Positions 1 to 6,768 are shown, counted from the first letter of the stretch. The stretch is DNA of 6,768 nucleotides from Phycisphaerales bacterium UBA1910 (GCA_002337545.1 DDGE01000016.1:18545-25312); one strand, 5' to 3'. A program made the numbers and translations. The notes: generated by a model from the sequence alone, not told the origin.

Positions 1-2420
1 GGGGTCGATTCGTCTTGTACGCGTGCCATCTTCTGGACCCAGATGCTCAGGGTTTTGTAGAGCCGACGGGCGTTGATGGGCTTGGTGAGGTAGTCATCCA
101 TGCCCGAGTCGATGCACCGCTCGCGATCGCCACGGATGGCATTCGCGGTCAATGCGATGATGGGGACACGCCTCCCGTCGCGGTCGGATTTTTCTTGCTC
201 GCGAATCCAGCGGGTCGCCTCGAACCCGTCCATCTCAGGCATGGAGCAATCCATGAGCACGAAGTCGTAGTGATCTGCGCACACCTCGGTAACCGCCTGG
301 GCACCGTTGTCAACGACCTTCACTTCGATTCCCGCCGCTTTGAGGAGTTCGCTGATCACCATCTGATTGACGGTGTTGTCCTCGGCGACGAGTGCACGGG
401 CACCCTTGAGGGATTCCATTTCCCCCTTCTTGTCTTCGGGCGCGGATTGTTCGCCCGAGTGGGTGCCCGAGATGTACTGTGCCAGTGCATCGTGCAGCGT
501 TGAGAGACGGATGGGCTTCTGAAGACAGGAGGTGATGGAGAGCTTGGACAGGTCTTCGTCTTCGACGAGGTTGTACATGGAAGTGAGCATGACGATCGTC
601 GGCGTGTTGATGTGCTGATCCGATGTGATCGCCTCGGCCACCATGACACCGTCCATCTCAGGCATCTGCATATCGAGGATCATGATCTTGAATGGATCTT
701 GCTCATTCGCCACACGGAGCGCTTCGATCGCTTCATGACCGGTCTCGTAGGCCTGCGGGCGGAGCCCCCAGTTGGCCAGCGCTTCGGTGTAAATCTCGCG
801 GTTCGTTTGGTTATCATCGAGGATGATGGCCCGCATCCCGTGAAGATCGCCATGGAAGACGGGAGTGGGTTCGTAGTCCTTGTCACAAATGCCGGCACGG
901 AATGTGAACCAGAACTCTGATCCGTTGGTCCGGTCGGGGTTGATTCCGATTGAGCCGCCGAGGATCTCGACGAGCCCCTTGCAGATCGCGAGCCCGAGCC
1001 CTGTCCCGCCGTACTTCCGGGTCGTGGAAGCGTCGACCTGTGAAAAGGATTTGAAGAGGCGATCGCGTTGTTCTGGCTCGATACCGATGCCGGTATCCGT
1101 CACGCTGACCCGGAGGGCCCACGCCGAATCTCCATCAGACTCGGCGGTGACGCGGATAACAACCTCGCCCTCTTTGGTGAACTTGATCGCGTTATTGACG
1201 AGATTGATCGCGATCTGACGGAGCTTGGTCGGATCACTGATCACGAACTTGGGAACACTGCGTGCGATGTCGCAGATCAGTTCGATGTTCTTTTCCTCGG
1301 CCTTGCATGCGAGCATCTCTGCGACGCCCTCGAAGATGTCATGCACATCCGCGACAACATGCTCGGTCTCCATCTGCCCTGCCTCGATCTTTGAAAAATC
1401 GAGGATGTCGTTGATCAGGCTGAGGAGCGCATCGGCTGATGACATCGCGGTGCGGATATGCTTGCGTTGCTTTTCCTGTAGCTCGGTCATCGCGAGCAGC
1501 TCGAGCATGCCCGTGATCCCGTTGATCGGTGTGCGGATCTCATGGCTCATGTGGGCGAGGAACTGACTCTTCGCCTGGTTTGCCTTGTTTGCTTCCAGAT
1601 GAGCGACACGGAGCGCTTCCTGTTGCTGATGCTCCTGCTCTTCGCGTTCTTTGACGGCGCATCGCATGTGCTCGTAGGCACCAGCAAGTTGCGCGATCTC
1701 GTCGAGACGCGTGTCGGTGATGCTCTGGGAGTAGTCTCCTTCTGAGATGCGCTTGGATGCATCGATGAGCTTCTGGAGACGGACGGTAAGGGTGCCGACG
1801 AGGAAGTAGCTGATCGGCATGGTCGCGAACATCACCACCCCGATGGTGATGAGCATCGCAAACCACTGGGCCTGCATGGATGTCTGGAGGATGTCATCAG
1901 AGACACCGACGGAAATGACACCGAGAAGGTCCTCGTGGTTCTCCGCTTGGGCGGTATTCTGAGCTGGTGTCTGCGGCGTGAGGTTGATGTCCTCGATGCC
2001 GAATAGATCAGCATCCATGCCGAGGGCGTTGACCTCGAAGTGGATCTCGCTGAGCCCGGGGGTGTCTCCCTGTGCGTACTTGCTGTAGAGCCCGGTTTCG
2101 CGTTCGGAGAGACTGATGGTTCGTCCGGCGTGATCTTCGATCCGGATGAACTGTCCGTCTGGGATGAGTTCCAGAAACTCCTCGGAGATGCGCTTCATCT
2201 CGCGTGTATCGCCCACGGCGAGCGGGAGTTCGATCGCGGTCACGAGCCCGGAGCTGATGCCGTCGATCGTTGCGGACTGATTCTGCATGAGCAGCCGATT
2301 TGTCCGGAGCACACTGAATACTGCAACGGTCAGAACACTCAGAATGCAGAGCGAAGCGACAGCAAAGACGGCGCGTTCGCGTAGCCCCAGTTTCATTGTG
2401 TGCTTGTGAGTCTGGTTCAT
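1..2420 (-). CDS. Hybrid sensor histidine kinase with two receiver domains (3' end beyond window)
   Basis: This is an inner-membrane hybrid kinase that should sense a periplasmic signal, autophosphorylate on His and pass phosphate to its own receiver domains. The window holds 806 codons and no stop. Visible parts in order: TM1 about 17-38; periplasmic sensor about 40-185; TM2 about 186-210; HAMP about 207-260; a Glu/Gln-rich coiled linker 255-285; HisKA with SHEIRTP (phospho-acceptor H293); N-box NLVNNAIKF (407-414); G1 DTGIGI (442-447); G2 GGTGLGLAI (471-479). REC1 has D535/D536, phospho-acceptor D583, T613 and K635. REC2 has E680/D681, phospho-acceptor D724, T758 and K780. All catalytic residues look intact. 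An in-frame TAA directly precedes the ATG at 2420, which fixes the 5' limit; an in-frame ATG at 2396 lacks a better ribosome site. The sensor matches no family I recognise. An Hpt domain could follow outside the window. The architecture resembles the BarA/GacS class, but orthology is not claimed. Confidence 0.95.
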   Translation of the reverse strand, partial: MNQTHKHTMKLGLRERAVFAVASLCILSVLTVAVFSVLRTNRLLMQNQSATIDGISSGLVTAIELPLAVGDTREMKRISEEFLELIPDGQFIRIEDHAGRTISLSERETGLYSKYAQGDTPGLSEIHFEVNALGMDADLFGIEDINLTPQTPAQNTAQAENHEDLLGVISVGVSDDILQTSMQAQWFAMLITIGVVMFATMPISYFLVGTLTVRLQKLIDASKRISEGDYSQSITDTRLDEIAQLAGAYEHMRCAVKEREEQEHQQQEALRVAHLEANKANQAKSQFLAHMSHEIRTPINGITGMLELLAMTELQEKQRKHIRTAMSSADALLSLINDILDFSKIEAGQMETEHVVADVHDIFEGVAEMLACKAEEKNIELICDIARSVPKFVISDPTKLRQIAINLVNNAIKFTKEGEVVIRVTAESDGDSAWALRVSVTDTGIGIEPEQRDRLFKSFSQVDASTTRKYGGTGLGLAICKGLVEILGGSIGINPDRTNGSEFWFTFRAGICDKDYEPTPVFHGDLHGMRAIILDDNQTNREIYTEALANWGLRPQAYETGHEAIEALRVANEQDPFKIMILDMQMPEMDGVMVAEAITSDQHINTPTIVMLTSMYNLVEDEDLSKLSITSCLQKPIRLSTLHDALAQYISGTHSGEQSAPEDKKGEMESLKGARALVAEDNTVNQMVISELLKAAGIEVKVVDNGAQAVTEVCADHYDFVLMDCSMPEMDGFEATRWIREQEKSDRDGRRVPIIALTANAIRGDRERCIDSGMDDYLTKPINARRLYKTLSIWVQKMARVQDEST

Positions 2421-2569
2421 TTAGATCCCCAGGGCCTGCATGAGTTCGTCCTTTCGTCATCGACATTTGAGGAGAGCGACTTCAAGTCGATCATCAAGTT
2501 GGGGGGATTGGACCAGTTCTGATTCTCCTTGGAAATACGGGCTTCTGCGATGAACTTGCGTGGTTGGGA
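2421..2569 (-). pseudogene. Possible frameshifted C-terminal remnant of a lost gene upstream of the kinase
   Basis: On the minus strand this stretch reads like the tail of a real protein: SQPRKFIAEARISKENQ, then NWSNPPNLMIDLKSLSS, then NVDDE (ending at 2453). In the next frame it continues KDELMQALGI and stops with TAA at 2423-2421, directly abutting the kinase ATG (TAAATG). The two frames join if one A is missing from the AAA run at 2454-2452; four As would give DDEKDELMQALGI in one frame. The rest of such a gene would lie under the opposite-strand receptor gene, where the reading no longer looks protein-like, so only the 3' end would survive. I do not recognise the family. It could also be chance reading through a regulatory gap, so confidence is low to moderate. 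Confidence 0.35.
2477..2489. promoter_or_regulatory. 13-bp inverted repeat in the divergent gap, candidate operator
   Basis: The sequence CGACTTCAAGTCG has perfect 6-bp arms around a central C. It sits between the divergent kinase and receptor starts, where an operator controlling either gene would be expected. The word ACTTCAAG in it recurs in a second inverted repeat at 2619-2631. Short palindromes arise by chance, and this one overlaps the possible gene remnant, so it is only a candidate site. Confidence 0.3.
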
Positions 2570-2599
2570 TGCCGATAGCCCCGATGCGGACGCACCCGT

Positions 2600-2604
2600 G
2601 GAGG
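2600..2604 (+). promoter_or_regulatory. Shine-Dalgarno site of the TonB-dependent receptor
   Basis: GGAGG lies seven bases upstream of the ATG at 2612. This is the clearest ribosome binding site in the window and fixes the receptor start. The two neighbouring plus-strand genes lack anything comparable. I found no convincing -35/-10 pair for the receptor in the gap; the most AT-rich patch is about 2516-2537. Confidence 0.85.
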
Positions 2605-2611
2605 TATCGCG

Positions 2612-4726
2612 ATGACACTTCAAGACTTGAATACCCGATGGGGGCCGGCGTTCTCGTCGAAACCCCTTCGCTATGGCACCTACGCCGTCACATTCCTCAT
2701 GATTGCCAGCACGACATCTGCCAGCGGTCCGGAGAGCGAGGACCCCACCCAAACGGGGTCTGGGGTGCCGATCGAAGCCGCGGACCCGGTTGACGAGCTG
2801 GATGAGTTCGACAACCTGGATCTCGGGGGAACAGTCGATCTTCTCTTTGAAGACTTTGATATCGTGATCAGCGCTTCGCGCTCGGAGCAGTCGGCAAATC
2901 TTGCGCCTGTGCCCGTGAGCACCATATCGAGCGATGACATCCACTATTCCGGGGTCGGAGAACTCCCAGAGCTGTTCGACTTTGTGCCGGGCGTTGACGC
3001 GCTCAGGTTGGATAAAAACAGGTGGGCGCTGGGGGTGCGAGGATTGCACCAGACCTTCAGCGACCGGACCCTGTTCCTCGTCAACGGACGAAACGCGAGC
3101 AACCCGATCTACGGCGGGGTGGATTTCCCGACTTTGCCCATCTTCCTTGAGGATATTGATCGGGTTGAGATTGTGCGTGGTCCCGGGGGGGCGGCATGGG
3201 GTGCGAACGCGTTCAACGGCGTTGTAAATGTGATCGAAAAGGATCTACGCGATACGACAGGTGTTCACTTGACGACGCGGATCACGGAACACGGGGATCT
3301 TCGTTCGTTCGCACGGATTGGTGCCGCGGATGATCGGTTCGCCTGGCGGATATCCGCTGAGTACAACGATATTGAGCCGAGCAACTCGGACAACCTGATC
3401 CTTGGCACGACAACTACCGCCCCGGCAATCTCAGAAGATTTTCGACGAAACTCGCGGATGCGGTTCGCGGGCGAGTACACGATCGATGACGAGACCACGA
3501 TCGATTTCTCTCTGGGTGCTTCGCATGTAGAGCGTGCAGACTCGCCGTTCCTCGCGGTTCAAATCGATCAAGATGATCGGGTCGATCTGCTCACGGGCCA
3601 TCTCAAGTACGAACAAAATCGAGCGGATGGCAGCAGCGGGTACATCCAGTGGTATGGGACATACATCGAATCCGACCGTCCCTCCCTCTGGGCATACGAC
3701 GCATTCGATCAGAGCATCGATGCTCAATACTCGTTCGATCGGGGTGATGACCACACAGTGACGCTGGGCGGTACGGCACGCTTCATCTCTCTGGATATCT
3801 CGCAGGTGCGTACAACGGACGCGCTCCCATCGGGGACCAGCGACGAGCAATGGATCGGGTTCTTTGTTGGCGATCACTGGGAGATCGATGATCGGTGGAC
3901 GCTCGAATCACAAATCCGGGTCGACTGGTATTCCGAGACTCAGGTTGACTGGGCGGGGAGAGCGGCACTGCTGCGGGCGCTGGATACCGAAAAGAACCAT
4001 GTCGTGCGTGTCGCCCTCGCCAAGGCGTTCCGCACCCCCCAAACAGGGTTGCGTGAGTTGGATTCAGAGCGTTTCCCGCTCGGCGGCGGGCTCTTCGGGG
4101 TCAACTTTGTTCCATCGGGAGACATCGACAACGAGGAGCTCTATTCGATGGAGCTTGGCTATACCGGCAAGCTCAGCGATGGGCTGACATTGCGTGCGGA
4201 CGCGTACTTACAGTACTACCAGGATTTGACGGGCGCGATCACGCTTCCAGAACCAGCCCCATCTGTCGGGCGACTGTTTTTCACGATCGATAACATCGGC
4301 GCAGCGCGTGCGTGGGGCTTCGAGAGCGAGCTCAAGTATCAGCGCGAGCGGTTCAGTGCTTCGGTCTGGTACGCGTATAATGATTTCGAGTTTGATCTCA
4401 CCAATCAGAACGCACGCGCTTTTCTTCCCGCCAAGCACAAGCTCGGGTCCACGCTGCGATACATGCCCAACGATTGGTTGGCCCTGAATGTGAACTACCG
4501 GTATACAAACACGACGCCCGAGACCTTTGTCAGCGAGATTGAGCAGTACCATCGTTTGGACCTGAACGCGGCCTTCGCGATTGACGAGTTGCACGCGGAA
4601 ATACAGATTGGTGTGACAGACCTGCTCGACCAGACTGCGTTGAGGATCTTTGACCAGTCCGCAACGAGTTTCGCTGCTGAGGTTCCAGGTCGCACAGCAT
4701 TCGTTCAGTTGCATATGGATTTCTAG
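2612..4726 (+). CDS. TonB-dependent outer-membrane receptor
   Basis: This is an outer-membrane beta-barrel that imports a scarce ligand using energy passed from TonB. An extended signal peptide covers residues 1 to about 37, with core YGTYAVTFLMIAS and likely cleavage near TTSA. An unusually acidic linker (about 40-82, many D and E) leads to a TonB-box-like segment FDIVISASR (82-90). The plug domain spans about 91-212, with PVSTISSDDI, LPELFDFVPGVDALRLDKNR, LFLVNGR and the hallmark RVEIVRGPGGAAWGANAFNG followed by VVNVIEK. The barrel (about 214-704) has alternating aromatic strands and ends in Phe (VQLHMDF), the usual BAM-recognised end. The length (704 aa) is typical. The plug resembles the receptor group with VRGPGATLWGANAVNG that is often found beside ABC_sub_bind proteins and kinases, which is the arrangement here. 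The substrate is unknown. The start is set by GGAGG at 2600-2604. Confidence 0.95.
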   Translation: MTLQDLNTRWGPAFSSKPLRYGTYAVTFLMIASTTSASGPESEDPTQTGSGVPIEAADPVDELDEFDNLDLGGTVDLLFEDFDIVISASRSEQSANLAPVPVSTISSDDIHYSGVGELPELFDFVPGVDALRLDKNRWALGVRGLHQTFSDRTLFLVNGRNASNPIYGGVDFPTLPIFLEDIDRVEIVRGPGGAAWGANAFNGVVNVIEKDLRDTTGVHLTTRITEHGDLRSFARIGAADDRFAWRISAEYNDIEPSNSDNLILGTTTTAPAISEDFRRNSRMRFAGEYTIDDETTIDFSLGASHVERADSPFLAVQIDQDDRVDLLTGHLKYEQNRADGSSGYIQWYGTYIESDRPSLWAYDAFDQSIDAQYSFDRGDDHTVTLGGTARFISLDISQVRTTDALPSGTSDEQWIGFFVGDHWEIDDRWTLESQIRVDWYSETQVDWAGRAALLRALDTEKNHVVRVALAKAFRTPQTGLRELDSERFPLGGGLFGVNFVPSGDIDNEELYSMELGYTGKLSDGLTLRADAYLQYYQDLTGAITLPEPAPSVGRLFFTIDNIGAARAWGFESELKYQRERFSASVWYAYNDFEFDLTNQNARAFLPAKHKLGSTLRYMPNDWLALNVNYRYTNTTPETFVSEIEQYHRLDLNAAFAIDELHAEIQIGVTDLLDQTALRIFDQSATSFAAEVPGRTAFVQLHMDF
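2619..2631. promoter_or_regulatory. 13-bp inverted repeat over the receptor start codon region
   Basis: TTCAAGACTTGAA has perfect 6-bp arms (TTCAAG/CTTGAA) around a central A, beginning seven bases after the first base of the receptor ATG. It shares ACTTCAAG with the inverted repeat at 2477-2489. It could be an operator or a weak mRNA hairpin near the ribosome site. It lies in coding sequence and may be coincidence. Confidence 0.2.
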
Positions 4727-4737
4727 ATCGAGTCACG

Positions 4738-5673
4738 ATGAGCACGCATGTGAACCTCCAATCAGCAACATGGTTCAGACCCATTGTTTTGGGATGGATG
4801 ATGCTTTGCGCTCTCTCGGGTATCGTGCCCGTCGCGATGGGCGCGGATGTGCTGATCGTGATGAGCAGCGACGCACGCCCCTATGTTGATGCCGCCGACA
4901 AGGCGGAGAGGACACTCAAAGGTCGTGGACACTCCACGACTCAAGTATCGCTGAGTGATGCGGATCTTGATTCGCTCTCGAAACGGTCGGGCGCGGTCAT
5001 CACGATCGGCGGGGATGCGGCCGCACGCCTTGCGAAGGTGCTCCCCGATACGACGCCGCTGTACTACTGCATGACACCCCTGCCTGATCGGCTGGGATTA
5101 ACACGCAGGGCCAACACATCGGGCATCAGCACAGACCCGGATATTGAAACGCAGATTGATCTGATCGAGAGATCAGGGATCCATGGTCGGCGTGTGGGCA
5201 TGCTGTATCGGGAATCATCTGAGAGCTCAAGGGCACTCCGCGATCGATTCCAAGCGGCGCTGCCCACAAACTGGTCGCTGAAGGCGATCGACCTTGATTC
5301 GACGGGATCTTCCGCCGCCAAGAGCATTGATGCGCTCTTCAGAGAAGAGATCGATATCGTGTGGACTGCTGCGGATACGGCTGTCTTTGATTCCGCGCTC
5401 GTCAAAGCATTGCTCCTGCGTTCGATCCGCGATCGCGTCCCTCTGTTTGGTTTCTCGCACGCGTTGGTGCGTGCGGGTGCACCACTCGGGGTCGGCTTTG
5501 AACCCGAAGCACAGGGGCTCCGGGTCGCGGACATGCTTCACGCGGAGGCGCTGGGTGTGCATGAGCCCTCCGATACCCAGCTCGCTATCAATCTGGCTGC
5601 CCTCGAGCGGATCGGGCTTACGCTGAGTTCAGACCTGAAAAAATCAGCCAAAGTCCGATTCGGCGAAGACTGA
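4738..5673 (+). CDS. Exported periplasmic binding protein, ABC_sub_bind (COG2984-like)
   Basis: This is a periplasmic solute-binding protein of the type-1 binding fold, placed in the family by its pattern of segments. A signal peptide covers residues 1 to about 36 (core IVLGWMMLCALSGIVPVAMG, cleavage at MGA|DV). Segments matching the family in order: DVLIVMSSDARPYVDA at the start; GAVITIGGDAAARLAKVLP; TPLYYCMTPLPDRLGL; TSGISTDPDIETQIDLIER; RRVGMLYRESSESS; EIDIVWTAADTAVFDSALV; VPLFGFSHALVRAGAPLGVG; then EAQGLRVADMLHAEALG and the usual tail INLAALERIGLTLSSDL. The length of 311 aa is normal. It starts 11 bp after the receptor stop with no strong Shine-Dalgarno, so it is probably co-transcribed and translationally coupled. 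C24 is not in a proper lipobox, so the protein is likely soluble. The ligand is unknown; aromatic compounds or amino acids are known for related proteins, but nothing here decides it. Confidence 0.88.
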   Translation: MSTHVNLQSATWFRPIVLGWMMLCALSGIVPVAMGADVLIVMSSDARPYVDAADKAERTLKGRGHSTTQVSLSDADLDSLSKRSGAVITIGGDAAARLAKVLPDTTPLYYCMTPLPDRLGLTRRANTSGISTDPDIETQIDLIERSGIHGRRVGMLYRESSESSRALRDRFQAALPTNWSLKAIDLDSTGSSAAKSIDALFREEIDIVWTAADTAVFDSALVKALLLRSIRDRVPLFGFSHALVRAGAPLGVGFEPEAQGLRVADMLHAEALGVHEPSDTQLAINLAALERIGLTLSSDLKKSAKVRFGED

Positions 5674-5676
5674 CGC

Positions 5677-5704
5677 TTGGGCCTTTGCGGCACTCTGGTA
5701 CACT
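5677..5704 (+). promoter_or_regulatory. Candidate promoter giving a leaderless mRNA for the S41 peptidase
   Basis: A -35-like TTGGGC (5677-5682) and a -10-like TACACT (5699-5704) are separated by 16 bp. The -10 ends six bases before the ATG at 5711, so transcription would begin at or next to the start codon. No Shine-Dalgarno precedes that ATG (the upstream bases are CTGCGGGT), which fits leaderless translation. The -35 match is weak, so the call rests mainly on the -10 and its spacing. Confidence 0.4.
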
Positions 5705-5710
5705 GCGGGT

Positions 5711-6768
5711 ATGAGACACATGCACGCGATCGTGATCGCTGTACTGGGCGCCCTCGTCACGCTCTCATTTGCGGGCGAGCCCCTGAGCGATGACCAGTGG
5801 GAATCCGATCTGGACACACTCGCGGAAGGGTTGCTCTCTCGGCACCCGAACTTCTATACCAAGAGGAGCGTCGAGGACTTTGAATCCGCGATGAACGAGT
5901 TGTTCGACCGGATCGGAACGATCGACGATCAGATGATGGCGGTCGAGGTCTCGCGCCTTGTTGCGCTCGGGGGTGATGCGCATACCACCGTCGGGTTTGG
6001 TGAAATCGGCAAGCGGATGCGCCGCCTGCCCGTTCGGCTCATGGTGATGGAGGACGGCGTCTTTGTCACCCTCGCGACGAAGGAATATGAACACCACATC
6101 GGGTCCGAGGTGCTCACAATCGGTGGGATCGCGATCGACGAGGTTCTCGATCGGGTCTCCGTGCTTTTCGCGTTCGAGAACGAATCGAAGCGGATGGGCA
6201 CGAGCGCGTGGTATGCGACGCTGCTCCCGGCGCTCCGTTCTGTGGGCGTGGTTGAGGATCACCATGCGGAAGAGATTGTGATCGAGTTCTCGAAGGACCA
6301 TGAGACACGCGCCCACACACTGGGCACGATCGACGAGCAAACCCCCGTCCAGTGGGTCAGCTTTGTGCACCAGCTTGAGCAGCCCTGGCCGATCGCATAC
6401 CGCAAGCAGGGCGGGTATTACCAGAGTGACTTTATCCCCGAGCACAAGGCCTTCTATGTCGCGTATAACCGATGCCGGGAAGCGGAGAACTTGCCAATGG
6501 CGGAGTTCGTTGAGTTCGTGATAACGAAGTGTAATGAGCTCGATGCGCAACGGATCATCATCGATCTTCGATTCAACGGCGGCGGCGATGAGACAGTCAT
6601 CTGGCCGCTCTGGCAAGCACTCGAAGAGTCTGAGCGATTCAGGGATCCGGGCGACATCGTTGGACTCATCTCGCGTCAGACATTCAGCAGCGCGATGAGC
6701 AACAGCCATCAGCTTCGGGATAACTGCGGCGCGATCCTGATTGGCGAACCGACCGGAGGCAAGCCCAA
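5711..6768 (+). CDS. Exported S41-type (tail-specific protease-like) serine peptidase, 3' end beyond window
   Basis: The window holds 352 codons with no stop. A signal peptide covers residues 1-21 (core IVIAVLGALVTLSFA, cleavage before GEP), so the protein acts outside the cytoplasm. GGDAHTTV (88-94) matches the D-x-H-T element of the S41 N-terminal region. A strand-turn RIIIDLRFNGGGDE (281-294) corresponds to the family's DLR-NGGG. Then come ISRQTFSSAMSN and IGEPTGGKP. I assign S326 as nucleophile and K351 as general base; they are 25 residues apart, as in E. coli Prc (Ser430/Lys455 in mature numbering), and D337 lies 11 after the Ser as Asp441 does in Prc. No PDZ domain is evident between the N-terminal part and the catalytic core, but I cannot exclude a diverged one around 100-160. 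The start could also be the in-frame ATG at 5720. The substrate is unknown, and a role in the receptor system is only suggested by position. Confidence 0.85.
   Translation, partial: MRHMHAIVIAVLGALVTLSFAGEPLSDDQWESDLDTLAEGLLSRHPNFYTKRSVEDFESAMNELFDRIGTIDDQMMAVEVSRLVALGGDAHTTVGFGEIGKRMRRLPVRLMVMEDGVFVTLATKEYEHHIGSEVLTIGGIAIDEVLDRVSVLFAFENESKRMGTSAWYATLLPALRSVGVVEDHHAEEIVIEFSKDHETRAHTLGTIDEQTPVQWVSFVHQLEQPWPIAYRKQGGYYQSDFIPEHKAFYVAYNRCREAENLPMAEFVEFVITKCNELDAQRIIIDLRFNGGGDETVIWPLWQALEESERFRDPGDIVGLISRQTFSSAMSNSHQLRDNCGAILIGEPTGGKP

Noticed and set aside
15..503. Plus-strand open frame opposite the second receiver domain
   Set aside because: The minus strand here encodes an intact REC domain with all acceptor residues, so the plus frame is a shadow.
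226..665. 17-bp exact direct repeat (226-242 and 649-665)
   Set aside because: Both copies encode the same MPEMDG motif of the two homologous receiver domains, so shared codons explain it.
2394..2396. Alternative kinase start at the in-frame ATG at 2396
   Set aside because: It has no ribosome site, while the ATG at 2420 directly follows an in-frame stop and has a purine-rich GGGG stretch seven bases upstream. The choice changes only eight residues.
4208..4714. Minus-strand open frame of 168 codons opposite the receptor barrel
   Set aside because: It is antisense to the conserved beta-barrel, with no ribosome site or known motif seen.
4801..4815. Possible lipobox around C24 of the binding protein
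   Set aside because: The residues before the Cys are MML rather than a small residue at -1, the hydrophobic core continues past it, and a good signal peptidase I site (MGA|D) follows.
5674..5710. Possible terminator between the binding protein and peptidase genes
   Set aside because: No stable hairpin followed by a T-run is visible in the 37 bp.
5765..6709. Long open frame on the minus strand (314 codons) opposite the peptidase gene
   Set aside because: It lies wholly antisense to a gene with a signal peptide and S41 motifs, its translation is Arg/His-rich with no recognisable domain, and GC-rich codon usage commonly opens the opposite frame.

Overview
The window reads as a Gram-negative (diderm) bacterial chromosome. 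It is moderately GC-rich, very rich in GATC/CGATC words, and carries three exported proteins plus an outer-membrane TonB-dependent receptor. The codon style, short intergenic gaps and receptor type would suit a marine planctomycete of the Phycisphaerae kind. That placement is an inference, because no rRNA or marker gene is present.

Layout. Bases 1-2420 (minus strand) hold most of a large membrane-bound hybrid histidine kinase. It has two transmembrane segments around a periplasmic sensor, then HAMP, HisKA, HATPase and two receiver domains, and it runs off the left edge after 806 codons. A roughly 190-bp divergent gap (2421-2611) separates it from a plus-strand pair: a 704-aa TonB-dependent receptor (2612-4726) and, 11 bp downstream, a 311-aa exported binding protein of the ABC_sub_bind/COG2984 type (4738-5673). 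After another 37 bp comes an exported S41-type serine peptidase (5711 to the right edge, incomplete), which appears to have a leaderless promoter of its own.

How the genes may work together. The receptor would bring a ligand across the outer membrane, the periplasmic protein would bind it, and the divergent kinase could report on it. No ABC permease or ATPase is in view, so the binding protein may serve sensing rather than import. The ligand cannot be read from the sequence.

The divergent gap is more than a promoter. On the kinase strand it reads like the C-terminal tail of a protein that stops one base before the kinase ATG, with an apparent one-base deletion in an A-run. This suggests a lost upstream gene in the kinase operon. 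The gap and the receptor start also carry two 13-bp inverted repeats that share the word ACTTCAAG. No tRNA, rRNA, CRISPR array, insertion sequence or convincing rho-independent terminator was seen.
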